In this document: in pieces, positions 16,371 through 25,293 of the stretch
Layout of the letters: every line of letters begins with the position of its first letter
Numbering within the stretch: the first letter of the stretch is position 1
From: CAUPWF01 sp044425815
GTDB lineage: Bacteria; Bacillota; Clostridia; Lachnospirales; Lachnospiraceae
Direction: 5' to 3'
DNA length: 47,823 nucleotides
Assembly: GCA_044425815.1 (NCBI GenBank)
Contig: JAWXVA010000007.1
Coordinates: 1 to 47,823, forward strand
Position numbers and translations under genes: made by a program
The notes under the pieces: model-generated
The model's database searches: none
Seen by the model: the letters and a program-made list of their open reading frames with translations, nothing else
Told to the model about the DNA's origin: nothing

Positions 16371-17918
16371 TTATTTTGCGTAATCTGTCACTCTACTTTC
16401 ACGAATAACATTTACTTTGATTTGCCCTGGATACTCTAATTCAAATTCAATTTGTTTCGAAATATCTCTAGCCATCAATACCATATCATCATCTGATACT
16501 TGCTCTGGAACTACCATAATACGAACTTCTCTACCTGCTTGAATTGCAAAAGATTTATCAACACCTTTGAATTGGTTTGTGATATCTTCTAACTGTTTTA
16601 ATCTGTTTGTGTATGTTTCTAATGTTTCTCTACGTGCACCTGGACGAGCTGCTGATATAGTATCGGCCGCTTGAACAATACACGAAATCAATGAAGTTGG
16701 CTCTACATCACCATGATGAGATTCTACTGCATTAATAACGGTTGCTGACTCTTTATACTTCTTACATAGATCTACACCAATCTCAATATGTGAACCTTCC
16801 ATATCATGGTCGATTGATTTTCCTATATCATGTAAAAGACCTGCACGTTTAGCTACTCTTACATCTAGTCCCACTTCTGCAGCCAATAAGCCTGACAAGT
16901 GTGCAACCTCTATAGAGTGCTTCAATGCATTTTGTCCATAACTCGTTCTAAATCTCATACGTCCTAATAGACGAATAAGTTCTGGATGAATCCCGTGAAC
17001 ACCAACATCAAGTGCTGCCGCTTCACCTTCTTCACGAATTAAAGTTTCTACGTCGCGTTGTGCTTTCTCTACCATTTCTTCAATTCTCGCTGGATGAATT
17101 CGACCATCTACGATCAATCTTTCCAATGCAATCCTTGCTACTTCTCTTCTAATCGGATCAAATCCTGATAGAACCACTGCTTCTGGAGTATCATCAATAA
17201 TTAATTCCACACCAGTCAATGTCTCTAAAGTACGTATATTACGTCCTTCACGACCTATGATTCTTCCTTTCATTTCATCACTTGGAAGGTGTACTACCGA
17301 AATAGTAGTCTCCGCTACATGATCAGCTGAACATTTTTGGATAGCTGTAACCACAAATTCCTTTGCTTTTTTACCAGCTTCTTCTTTTGCATGGTTCGTC
17401 AATTCCTTCACCATTTTTGCTGTGTCATGTTTTACATCATCTTCAACAGTTTTTAACAGATAATCTTTTGCTTGCTCAGAGGTAAGTCCTGAAATTCTTT
17501 CTAGTTCCTGTACTCGTTCCTTGTTTAGTGCTTCGACTTGATCTTCACGCTTTTTAAGGCGCTCTTCTTTAGCCAAATAACTTGTTTCTTTTTGCTCAAT
17601 TGCATCTGCTTTCTTTTCTAAAGCCTCTTCCTTGGATAACACTCTTTTTTCAAAGCGTTGTAAATCAGCTCTTCTTTCTTTTGTTTCTTTTTCGAGCTCA
17701 TTCTTCGTCTTAATAGACTCTTCTTTAACTTCCAAGAGAGCTTCCTTTTTCTTTGCTTCAGCAGTCTTAACGGCATCATCTATTAGTTGTCTAGCTTGTA
17801 TATCCGCATTCCCAATCTTAGAATCAGCATCTTTCTTAAGAACAGAGATAGTTAGCATACGTGTAATAGGTATTGCTACAACTAGTGTAACAACGATAGC
17901 AATTACGATTTCTAGCAC
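16371..17918 (-). CDS. rny: Ribonuclease Y
   Basis: Membrane-anchored endoribonuclease that starts mRNA decay in Firmicutes. Order of parts: N-terminal transmembrane helix (about 3-25), a long charged coiled coil (about 30-180), a KH RNA-binding domain (about 205-270 with GRIIGREGRNIRTLE), and an HD domain with the metal pair H363-D364 in LLHDIGKSIDHD. The 515-residue length is typical. A consensus promoter lies 50 nt upstream and a terminator follows, so it is transcribed on its own as well as possibly by read-through from recA-recX. Confidence 0.98.
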   Translation of the reverse strand: MLEIVIAIVVTLVVAIPITRMLTISVLKKDADSKIGNADIQARQLIDDAVKTAEAKKKEALLEVKEESIKTKNELEKETKERRADLQRFEKRVLSKEEALEKKADAIEQKETSYLAKEERLKKREDQVEALNKERVQELERISGLTSEQAKDYLLKTVEDDVKHDTAKMVKELTNHAKEEAGKKAKEFVVTAIQKCSADHVAETTISVVHLPSDEMKGRIIGREGRNIRTLETLTGVELIIDDTPEAVVLSGFDPIRREVARIALERLIVDGRIHPARIEEMVEKAQRDVETLIREEGEAAALDVGVHGIHPELIRLLGRMRFRTSYGQNALKHSIEVAHLSGLLAAEVGLDVRVAKRAGLLHDIGKSIDHDMEGSHIEIGVDLCKKYKESATVINAVESHHGDVEPTSLISCIVQAADTISAARPGARRETLETYTNRLKQLEDITNQFKGVDKSFAIQAGREVRIMVVPEQVSDDDMVLMARDISKQIEFELEYPGQIKVNVIRESRVTDYAK

Positions 17919-17956
17919 AGGAGCACCTCCTTATTTAGTTTTCATTGTAAAAATAC

Positions 17957-17994
17957 AACAGTTAGATTTTATACTGTTTTCACAATAATGTCAA
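17957..17994 (-). promoter_or_regulatory. rny promoter overlapping the recX stop
   Basis: On the minus strand TTGACA (17989-17994) and TAAAAT (17966-17971) are 17 nt apart. The -35 box overlaps the TGA stop of recX. An inverted repeat AACAGT-N10-ACTGTT (17957-17978) covers the -10 region and may be an operator. Confidence 0.85.
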
Positions 17995-18605
17995 GCATTC
18001 CACTCAGAAACTCGTAATACTTGACAAATATTTCTATAAGAAAAGCCTTTTCTCATTAAATAACTATAAATTTTTCGTTTCTCTAATTCTGTGATATTCT
18101 CTATATCATATCCTTTTTTCCTCACCAGACTTTCAATAGCAACTGTGTCATCTGACATACCATACGCTGCTTCTAGTACATCATCCAACAATTCTTTTTG
18201 GATTCCTTTTTGTAACAGAAGGTAACGAATCTCTTTCCGACTCTTATTTTTCTTCTTATCTTCTATGAATCGATGAGCGTATTGCTCGTCTTCTATATAG
18301 CCAAAACTTTTCGCATATTCTATCGCTTCATCAATGATGTGTGTACTATAAAAGTTCTCCTTTAATTTGTCACGTAATTGCTTTTCTGTCCGTGGCATTC
18401 TTTCCAAGATATATAGTATTCTTTTTTTTGCTCTTTTTAAAACAACTTCTTTTTCTATCTTTCCTACAATATCTTCTTCTATCTCTTCGCCCTCTTTGAT
18501 ATGATAGCGATTCAGTTCGCCTTTGTATAATACAAAAGCGAACTGTTCTTCTAAATACACCTTATATCGATTTTTTGCCACTTCTTCTAATCTAGTGACT
18601 ATCAT
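17991..18605 (-). CDS. recX: Regulatory protein RecX
   Basis: Modulator that binds RecA filaments and usually limits recombinase activity. The 204 residues form three-helix repeats rich in charged residues; AKKRILYILERMPRTEKQLRDKL, AIEYAKSFGYIEDEQYAHRFIEDK and SYLMRKGFSYRNICQVL are typical. Its ATG directly abuts the recA stop codon (TAA then ATG) with GAGGG inside the recA end, so it is translationally coupled to recA and under the same SOS promoter. Confidence 0.93.
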   Translation of the reverse strand: MIVTRLEEVAKNRYKVYLEEQFAFVLYKGELNRYHIKEGEEIEEDIVGKIEKEVVLKRAKKRILYILERMPRTEKQLRDKLKENFYSTHIIDEAIEYAKSFGYIEDEQYAHRFIEDKKKNKSRKEIRYLLLQKGIQKELLDDVLEAAYGMSDDTVAIESLVRKKGYDIENITELEKRKIYSYLMRKGFSYRNICQVLRVSEWNA

Positions 18606-19691
18606 TTATTTACCCTCGATTTTTTTATCTTCTGCCTTTTTATCTTCTGCCTTTTTATCCTTTGACTTAGGCTCTTCTGTCTTTTCTTCCACTTGTTTGC
18701 CTAGTCCATAATGCGCCCTTATCTTAACAGATAGTTCTTCCACTAATTCTGGACGTTCAGATAGATATACCTTGGCGTTTTCTCGCCCTTGTCCTATTTT
18801 ATCCCCATTATATGCATACCAAGCTCCGCTCTTACTTACAAGATTGAGTCCTGTCGCCAAATCCAGCACATCACCTTCTCTTGAAATTCCTTTTCCGAAC
18901 ATAATATCAAATTCTGCTTCCTTAAATGGTGGTGCAATCTTATTCTTTACGATTTTAATTCTTGTTCTATTTCCAACCATCTCTCCACTCAACTTCAACG
19001 TCTCAATTCTACGCACATCCATGCGTACAGAAGCATAGAATTTCAAAGCTCTACCTCCAGTTGTGGTCTCTGGGTTCCCAAACATCACGCCTACTTTTTC
19101 ACGTAATTGATTAATGAAGATAACAACGCAATTAGATTTACTAATAACCGGTGTTAACTTTCTAAGCGCTTGAGACATAAGACGCGCCTGCAAACCTACA
19201 TGTGAATCTCCCATATCCCCTTCAATTTCTTGACGTGGTACGAGTGCTGCTACCGAGTCAACTACCACAACATCCATAGCCCCTGAGCGCACCATAGTTT
19301 CTGTAATTTCAAGTGCCTGATCTCCACTATCTGGTTGAGAAATATATAATTCGTCAATATCTACACCGATTTTCTTTGCATATGTAGGATCTAGTGCATG
19401 CTCTGCATCTACAAACCCCGCAATGCCTCCTTGCTTTTGTACTTCTGCAATAATATGCAGTGCCACAGTAGTCTTACCACTTGATTCTGGTCCGTAGATT
19501 TCTATTACTCTTCCTTTCGGCACCCCTCCTAGTCCAAGTGCAATATCTAAACTTAATGATCCTGTCGGAATCGTCTCTACTGCAACTTGAGCTCTTGGAT
19601 CTCCAAGTTTCATCACTGCTCCTTTTCCAAAATCTTTTTCTAATTTTAGTATAGCAGCCTCTAGCGCTTTTTTCTTATCTTCACTTGCCAT
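18606..19691 (-). CDS. recA: Recombinase RecA
   Basis: ATP-dependent strand-exchange protein and SOS coprotease. Walker A is GPESSGKT, Walker B is VVVVDSVAAL, and the DNA-binding loops include IEGDMGDSHVGLQARLMSQALRKL. The C-terminus ends in a low-complexity tail built from three KAEDK-like units encoded by a 15-nt DNA repeat. A longer reading starts with TTG at 19712, inside the operator region. The ATG at 19691 with AGGG about 10 nt upstream gives MASEDKKKALE, the usual RecA start, and 361 residues. recX follows with no gap. Confidence 0.98.
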   Translation of the reverse strand: MASEDKKKALEAAILKLEKDFGKGAVMKLGDPRAQVAVETIPTGSLSLDIALGLGGVPKGRVIEIYGPESSGKTTVALHIIAEVQKQGGIAGFVDAEHALDPTYAKKIGVDIDELYISQPDSGDQALEITETMVRSGAMDVVVVDSVAALVPRQEIEGDMGDSHVGLQARLMSQALRKLTPVISKSNCVVIFINQLREKVGVMFGNPETTTGGRALKFYASVRMDVRRIETLKLSGEMVGNRTRIKIVKNKIAPPFKEAEFDIMFGKGISREGDVLDLATGLNLVSKSGAWYAYNGDKIGQGRENAKVYLSERPELVEELSVKIRAHYGLGKQVEEKTEEPKSKDKKAEDKKAEDKKIEGK

Positions 19692-19713
19692 AATGTTTTT
19701 CCCTTCTCGCAAT

Positions 19714-19727
19714 CGAACTAATGTTCG
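19714..19727. promoter_or_regulatory. LexA (DinR-type) SOS box of recA
   Basis: CGAAC-TAAT-GTTCG is a perfect 5-4-5 palindrome matching the Bacillus/Clostridium SOS box. It lies between the -10 element and the recA start, where LexA would block initiation or clearance. Confidence 0.93.
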
Positions 19728-19737
19728 TTATTCTATA

Positions 19738-19766
19738 ATATTATTATATTTGTTTTGAAATGTCAA
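19738..19766 (-). promoter_or_regulatory. recA promoter
   Basis: On the minus strand TTGACA (19761-19766) and TAATAT (19738-19743) are 17 nt apart, with the SOS box just downstream. The rest of the gap up to 20036 shows only a perfect 10-nt palindrome ACAGTACTGT at 19810-19819 and no gene. Confidence 0.85.
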
Positions 19767-20036
19767 CTACTTATTTCTTTAGTAATATAACTTTTTCCAT
19801 GTCCATTAAACAGTACTGTAGCTATCTGAGCCCAAATAAACCACCTCTCTTTTATCTCTCTTATTATTTGTGAATATTGTGGCTGAAACGCCAGATTTTA
19901 AAGACTTCCTCTATCTGAATATGTTACCATGCTATTTTCAAATTAGCAAGTCTTATAATTTCATTTATCTTCTTTTCTTGTTTCTCACATTTTCAACATT
20001 CGCACATAAACTAATATAAAAAACATGAGGAATCAT

Positions 20037-21302
20037 ATGTCGAATTTACACGCTGTTTCATTAGATACCATAGATACCGGAAAATTAAACATTCAGATTA
20101 CTTCAAGTGTCGATGCATTCCCACTTGAAGGTGCTACCATTTCTATTTCATATACGGGTGTTCCCGATACTACGTTCGAGCAATTAATCACAAATCAACT
20201 CGGTCAAACAGATACAATTGAATTAGCTGCGCCACCTTTGGAGTATAGTCTTGATTCTGAAAGCACTAAACAACCTTACGCGGAGTATACTTTGGAGATT
20301 CAAGCCCCTGGATACAATTCTTTAAATATTTCTGGTACAGAAATTTTACCTAGCATTACAGCGCAACAACAGATTGCACTACTTCCTATTGATACACCTT
20401 TTGTAGCCACTGATACTTTCGTAATTGACGCACATACTTTATATGGAAATTACCCAGCGAAAATTCCGGAAGACGAAATCAAACCTATTACCCCTTCAGG
20501 AGAAATTGTTCTGCCTCGTGTAGTAATCCCTGAATATATCATAGTACACGATGGTAGCCCTACTAATGCTTCCGCCAAAAATTATTATGTGAAATATAAG
20601 GATTATATCAAAAATGTTGCATCTAGCGAGATTTACGCAACTTGGCCTACTAATACGATTTATGCAAATGTTCTTGCTATTATGTCCTTCGTTCTTAATC
20701 GTGTCTACACCGAATGGTATCGAAATAAAGGGTATGATTTCACAATTAGCACATCCACTGCTTATGATCAAAAATGGATACCTAACAGAAATATTTACGA
20801 TACAATTTCCGAAGTGGTGGACAACATTTTTACAGACTATTTATCTAGACCAAATGTACGACAACCTATTATGACACAATATTGTGATGGAAAAAATGTA
20901 AGTTGTCCTAATTGGTTATCACAATGGGGATCCAAATACCTTGGAGACCAAGGATATACTCCTATCGAAATTCTACGCTATTATTATGGCGATGATATGT
21001 ACATTAACACAGCACCTGAGGTATCTGGCGTTCCCTCTTCATGGCCTGGTTACACATTGCAAACTGGATCTTCTGGTGACCCTGTTCGAACCATTCAAGA
21101 ACAACTCAATACCATAGCAAAAGCTTACCCTTTAATCCCTACAGTTACTACCGATGGGCTCTACGGTCCCCTCACAAGTGAATCTGTGCGTGTATTCCAA
21201 TCTGTCTTCGGACTCCCAAAAACAGGAGTAGTAGACTATCGAACATGGTACAAAATATCCGAACTATTTGTTGGCGTCTCGAGAATAGCAGAATTATCAT
21301 AA
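20037..21302 (+). CDS. SleC-like spore cortex-lytic / peptidoglycan-binding protein
   Basis: About 421 residues. The N-terminal part (to about 130) looks like a carboxypeptidase-regulatory-type beta domain (GKLNIQITSS, GYNSLNISGTEILPS). A SpoIID-like middle begins at IPEYIIVHDG and holds VASSEIYATWP, whose Glu (E198) matches the catalytic Glu position of SpoIID-type lytic transglycosylases. The end is a peptidoglycan-binding domain (SSGDPVRTIQEQLN, DGLYGPLTSESVRVFQ). This order matches clostridial SleC, which degrades cortex peptidoglycan at germination. No signal peptide is seen, as with SleC. GAGG lies 6 nt before the ATG at 20037, not before the one at 20025. No Csp protease gene is nearby. 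Confidence 0.8.
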   Translation: MSNLHAVSLDTIDTGKLNIQITSSVDAFPLEGATISISYTGVPDTTFEQLITNQLGQTDTIELAAPPLEYSLDSESTKQPYAEYTLEIQAPGYNSLNISGTEILPSITAQQQIALLPIDTPFVATDTFVIDAHTLYGNYPAKIPEDEIKPITPSGEIVLPRVVIPEYIIVHDGSPTNASAKNYYVKYKDYIKNVASSEIYATWPTNTIYANVLAIMSFVLNRVYTEWYRNKGYDFTISTSTAYDQKWIPNRNIYDTISEVVDNIFTDYLSRPNVRQPIMTQYCDGKNVSCPNWLSQWGSKYLGDQGYTPIEILRYYYGDDMYINTAPEVSGVPSSWPGYTLQTGSSGDPVRTIQEQLNTIAKAYPLIPTVTTDGLYGPLTSESVRVFQSVFGLPKTGVVDYRTWYKISELFVGVSRIAELS

Positions 21303-21336
21303 TTCTAAAGCATTTTAGATATGTCGCAGAACATTC

Positions 21337-21384
21337 AAAAGGGAATGCCATAGATAAACTTTCTATCTATAACATTCCCTTTTT
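21337..21384 (+). terminator. Terminator of the SleC-like gene
   Basis: AAAAGGGAATG pairs with CATTCCCTTTT, and the inner ATAGATA pairs with TATCTAT around a 7-nt loop, with a two-base internal loop on each side; a run of six T follows. The minus strand also ends in TTTT, so it can serve rseP in the other direction. Confidence 0.9.
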
Positions 21385-21437
21385 TCTCTTTTCTTCTCTT
21401 TTTCTCTTTATTTCATCTCACTTGTATTCCGTTTTTA

Positions 21438-22541
21438 TTATAAAAACAAATGGGATAAATCATTAAACAATACTACTACCATCAGTAGCATGAGCGCTCC
21501 AAAACCAACCAAATGAAACATGCCTTCTTTTTCTGGCGATATTCTCTTGCCTCGTATAGATTCAGCAATCAAAAACACCAACCTTCCTCCATCTAATGCT
21601 GGAATCGGAAGTAAATTCATAACACCTAAATTCGCTGACAATAGCGTAGTTAAATTCAAAAGATTTAGAATAACTACATCCCATCCTATCTGTACACTAA
21701 CTTCATAAGTCTCATCTACTATATCTACAATCCCTACTGGTCCTGAGATATCACTTAGTGCCACCTCGCCTTTTAGCATCATCTTTAATGAATCTATCAC
21801 TGTCAATATCCAGTAGCGCACCGTATATATACCATTTTCTAACGCTTCCAAAAATGTAGCCTCTTGGTAAGACGTTGAAATAACACCCATCACTGTTGTG
21901 CCTTGTGCTTCATCCATTTGTGGTTCTAGTATCGTTTCATATGCTACACCGTCACGTATATATTCTACAACAACCGTCTCTCCTGAATGAAACATATTAT
22001 GTGACGAAATTTCTCTCCACAAATAAATATTTCTTCCGTTTAGCTCTGTAATCTGATCTCCTGCTTCAAGTCCCGCCTCCATGGCTCCAGAATTTTCGAC
22101 CACCTCTCCGATAATCGGTGCATCAAATCCTATCCATAGTATCATAATTACCGCAAAAAACCACGCTAATATAAAGTTAAAAAGTGGACCACCTGCAATC
22201 ACAAGGATACGAGCCCATACTGATTTTTCATTAAAATTTCCTCGTATAATAGGCTGCCTACTCGCCGCTTCATCTGATCCTTCTGAATCTAAATTAGCGC
22301 CTTCAAATGCTTCTTCTGATTCTTCTTCAAATCCATCTTCCCCCATCATACACGACCCGCCTAGCGGAAGTAATTTCAAGCAATATAGTGTATCGCCAAT
22401 GCGCTTACTTATCAATGTCGGTCCCATTCCTAATGAAAACTCAAACACTTCGATTCCATTAAGTTTCGCCATTAAAAAGTGCCCAAATTCATGTACTATG
22501 ACAATTACACTAAATACTATAATTGCTAATACTATTCCCAA
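21438..22541 (-). CDS. rseP: Site-2 metalloprotease RseP
   Basis: Membrane-embedded zinc protease that cleaves anti-sigma factors and signal-peptide remnants. HEFGH is at 17-21, the third ligand motif LDGG is at 316-319 within NLLPIPALDGGR, and a PDZ domain lies at about 145-210 (SGAMEAGLEAGDQITELNG). An acidic insert at about 68-92 (EDGFEEESEEAFEG...) separates the first helix region from the second helix. The start is TTG, one nucleotide after the dxr stop, with AGGTGG formed by the last dxr codons, so the two are coupled. The length of 367 is shorter than E. coli RseP because only one PDZ is present, as usual in Firmicutes. Confidence 0.95.
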   Translation of the reverse strand: MGIVLAIIVFSVIVIVHEFGHFLMAKLNGIEVFEFSLGMGPTLISKRIGDTLYCLKLLPLGGSCMMGEDGFEEESEEAFEGANLDSEGSDEAASRQPIIRGNFNEKSVWARILVIAGGPLFNFILAWFFAVIMILWIGFDAPIIGEVVENSGAMEAGLEAGDQITELNGRNIYLWREISSHNMFHSGETVVVEYIRDGVAYETILEPQMDEAQGTTVMGVISTSYQEATFLEALENGIYTVRYWILTVIDSLKMMLKGEVALSDISGPVGIVDIVDETYEVSVQIGWDVVILNLLNLTTLLSANLGVMNLLPIPALDGGRLVFLIAESIRGKRISPEKEGMFHLVGFGALMLLMVVVLFNDLSHLFL

Positions 22542-22542
22542 C

Positions 22543-23685
22543 TTACCACCTACTCTCTATCATTCTATATGTTTCTTTCTCAATTTCTAAAATCTCTTCT
22601 AACGATGGATTTGTAATCAACTTATGTTCCTTCATACACACTTCTACAATCTCAGAAATCTGTAAATACGAAATTTCTCTCTTTAAAAATTTCTCTACAG
22701 CTTTTTCGTTCGCCGCATTATAAACAGTCGGCAACGATCCACCTATTTCTCCTGCCACAAACGCTAGTTTCAGCCCTTTAAACGTCTTGAGATCTGGCGA
22801 CTCAAATGTTATTTCTTTCAATTTTGCAAAGTCCAATCGATCGCCTGAAAGAAAACGACGTTCTGGATAATATAGCGCATACTGAATCGGTAATTTCATA
22901 TCTGGAGTGCCTAATTGTGCCATCACTGCACCGTCTTCATATTCTACCATCGAGTGAATAATACTCTGCGGTTGGACTACTACTATTATATCTTTAATCT
23001 CCACTCCAAATAACCACTTCGCTTCGATCACTTCTAGACCTTTATTAATCATCGTTGATGAATCAATCGTAATTTTCTTACCCATTTCCCAATTCGGATG
23101 TTTCAGCGCATCCTCGACTTGAACCAGTTCTAATTCTTCCCTTGTTTTACCTCTAAAAGGTCCACCTGATGCTGTCAGAAAAATTTTATATACATCTTTT
23201 GTTTTATTCCCTTGAAGGCACTGAAAAATCGCACTATGTTCACTGTCTACCGGAAGAATTGAAACACCTTTTTCTTTCGCTAGCGGCATAATCAAATGCC
23301 CTGCTGTCACTAATGTTTCTTTATTTGCTAACGCGATATCTTTCCCAGCTTCTATCGCTGCCAATGTGGGCTTGATACCTATCATTCCCACTACCGCCGT
23401 CACCACTACTTCTGCTTCTTCTACGGTTGCCACCTTGATAAGCCCTGTCATGCCTGAATACACTATTGTATCAGTATCTTCCACTCGCAATGTCAATTGA
23501 CGTGCTAGTTTATTGTCCCAAACTGCTACTACTTTAGGGTTGAATTCTCGTATTTGTTGTTCTAGAAGTTCAATATTATTCCCTGCTGCCAGTCCAACTA
23601 CGTTTATATCTTTTTGTTCTCTGACTACTTCTAACGTCTGTGTTCCAATTGATCCTGTTGAACCTAATATGGAAATGCATTTCAT
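22543..23685 (-). CDS. dxr: 1-deoxy-D-xylulose-5-phosphate reductoisomerase
   Basis: Second enzyme of the MEP isoprenoid pathway; it rearranges and reduces DXP with NADPH. The nucleotide-binding GSTGSIG is at 8-14. The metal and substrate block is seen as LPVDSEHSAIFQCL and TASGGPF; TIDSSTMINKGLEVIEAKWLF and QSIIHSMVEYEDG follow. The length of 380 is normal. AGGAGG lies 9 nt before the ATG. It sits between cdsA and rseP. IspG, a later enzyme of the same pathway, is encoded elsewhere in the window. Confidence 0.97.
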   Translation of the reverse strand: MKCISILGSTGSIGTQTLEVVREQKDINVVGLAAGNNIELLEQQIREFNPKVVAVWDNKLARQLTLRVEDTDTIVYSGMTGLIKVATVEEAEVVVTAVVGMIGIKPTLAAIEAGKDIALANKETLVTAGHLIMPLAKEKGVSILPVDSEHSAIFQCLQGNKTKDVYKIFLTASGGPFRGKTREELELVQVEDALKHPNWEMGKKITIDSSTMINKGLEVIEAKWLFGVEIKDIIVVVQPQSIIHSMVEYEDGAVMAQLGTPDMKLPIQYALYYPERRFLSGDRLDFAKLKEITFESPDLKTFKGLKLAFVAGEIGGSLPTVYNAANEKAVEKFLKREISYLQISEIVEVCMKEHKLITNPSLEEILEIEKETYRMIESRW

Positions 23686-23700
23686 AATAAGTTTCCTCCT

Positions 23701-24498
23701 TTATATTAAGTATAGTGATAGGTAATAAATAATTGGCGCAGTGAAAATAATACTGTCAAATCGGTCCAAAATTCCACCATGTCCTGGTATTAAGGTTCCG
23801 TAATCTTTGACATGATTATCTCTTTTTATTCCCGAAGCTGCTAAATCCCCAATCATAGAAATCAAACCACCTGATGCACATATGATCGCAAAGATAGTCG
23901 GCTGTACATTTGCTCCACTAAAAGTTCGAATGCAAATAGCATAAATCGCTCCTAGTATTGCTGCACCAATCACTCCACCTATTGCTCCTTCTATAGACTT
24001 CTTTGGACTGAGAATCGGTGCCATCTTATGTTTACCAAAAAGCACACCCACACAATACGCACACGTATCACATCCCCACGAGCTAAAGAATGCTAGCCAT
24101 ACAACAAAAACTCCATCAGATAATGTTCGTGTCAAATAAATACATGAAAGCATAACTGCTACATATACAAATCCAAAAAATGCAACTATCACTTGTCGAG
24201 AATGATATCTAGGAAACGCAAAGACATATCCAGCCATCATCAATATCAATGTCGCTAAAATCACAATCAAGCTATATTCTTTCCCTCCCATAAATAATAG
24301 AACATAATAAACAATGGCACCTATATATCCTATGTAACCAATCAGTTCTCTATTCACATCTTCAATCTTGTAGATTTCACTCATTCCAATAATGCTTATA
24401 ATCATTAAAAGTCCTGCTAGCACAACACCACCCATAATGACTGTAACAAGCGCAACTATCACTAATGCAATCCCACTAACCAGCCTATCTTTAAACAT
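23701..24498 (-). CDS. cdsA: Phosphatidate cytidylyltransferase CdsA
   Basis: Makes CDP-diacylglycerol from phosphatidic acid and CTP, the branch point of phospholipid synthesis. It is a polytopic membrane protein with about eight helices. The family signature is complete as SGIKRDNHVKDYGTLIPGHG followed by GILDRFDS. A longer frame starts at 24540 inside uppS. AGGAGG at the uppS end lies 7 nt before the ATG at 24498, giving 265 residues starting MFKDRLVSG. Only one base separates it from the uppS stop. Confidence 0.95.
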   Translation of the reverse strand: MFKDRLVSGIALVIVALVTVIMGGVVLAGLLMIISIIGMSEIYKIEDVNRELIGYIGYIGAIVYYVLLFMGGKEYSLIVILATLILMMAGYVFAFPRYHSRQVIVAFFGFVYVAVMLSCIYLTRTLSDGVFVVWLAFFSSWGCDTCAYCVGVLFGKHKMAPILSPKKSIEGAIGGVIGAAILGAIYAICIRTFSGANVQPTIFAIICASGGLISMIGDLAASGIKRDNHVKDYGTLIPGHGGILDRFDSIIFTAPIIYYLSLYLI

Positions 24499-24499
24499 G

Positions 24500-25207
24500 T
24501 TACTCCTCCTCTGCGTTGCCGAAGCGTCGCTCTCGTCCATTGAATTTCTCTATGGCTTTTTCCAACTCTTCTTTCGAAAAATCAGGCCAATGAACATCTG
24601 CGAAATAAAATTCTGTATATGCTAATTGCCACATTAAAAAATTGGACAATCTTTCTTCACCACTTGTTCGGATTAATAAATCTGGATCTGGTAATCCTGC
24701 TGTATCTAAATATGATTCTATCAATTCTTCACAGACTTCCTCCGATGCTATCTTACCTGCCTCACAATCTTGCATCATATGTGTAAATGCTCGTGTAATC
24801 TCATCCCTTGATCCATAATTCAATGCGATTTGAAATTTTAGACCTGTGTTTTCTTTTGTCGCCTCTTCTAAAGCCTTAATCTGCTCTTGTAATGTATCAT
24901 CTAATTTTGTAATATCTCCAATAACACGTACACGCATATTATTCTTCTGCGCTGTTTTGATACAAGTTTTCATGTAATTTCTTAGCAGTTGCATGAGTGC
25001 CTCTACTTCACTATTTGAGCGTTTCCAATTTTCTGTCGAAAACGCATAAACCGTCAAATATTGTACGCCCATTCTATATGCTTCTTCGCAAATGATCTCT
25101 ACGTTCTTACTACCTTGTTTGTGTCCATAATTTCTAGGCATCCCCTTCGATTTCGCCCATCGACCATTCCCATCCAATATTATCGCTATATGTTGTGGCA
25201 CTTTCAT
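24500..25207 (-). CDS. uppS: Isoprenyl (undecaprenyl) diphosphate synthase
   Basis: Condenses farnesyl-PP with isopentenyl-PP to make the C55 carrier for wall synthesis. The active-site aspartate is D12 in IILDGNGRWAKSKG, followed by HKQG, LTVYAFSTENWKRS and the C-terminal DLLIRTSGEERLSNFLMWQ block. The length of 235 is a little short of the typical 250 but all cis-prenyltransferase regions are present. It overlaps the operon order frr-uppS-cdsA-dxr-rseP and depends on the MEP pathway for substrate. Confidence 0.96.
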   Translation of the reverse strand: MKVPQHIAIILDGNGRWAKSKGMPRNYGHKQGSKNVEIICEEAYRMGVQYLTVYAFSTENWKRSNSEVEALMQLLRNYMKTCIKTAQKNNMRVRVIGDITKLDDTLQEQIKALEEATKENTGLKFQIALNYGSRDEITRAFTHMMQDCEAGKIASEEVCEELIESYLDTAGLPDPDLLIRTSGEERLSNFLMWQLAYTEFYFADVHWPDFSKEELEKAIEKFNGRERRFGNAEEE

Positions 25208-25240
25208 GTTAATTCTCCTGTCTTATTAAATATGAATATA

Positions 25241-25270
25241 AGCAAGGACCGACTTTCATCAACCCTTGCT
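25241..25270. other. Weak stem-loop between frr and uppS
   Basis: AGCAAGG and CCTTGCT form a 7-bp stem with a 16-nt loop in the 86-nt frr-uppS gap. No U-run follows on the transcribed strand, so it may be an attenuator or processing site. Confidence 0.35.
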
Positions 25271-25293
25271 CATCCTCCTTTATCGTACTTGCT

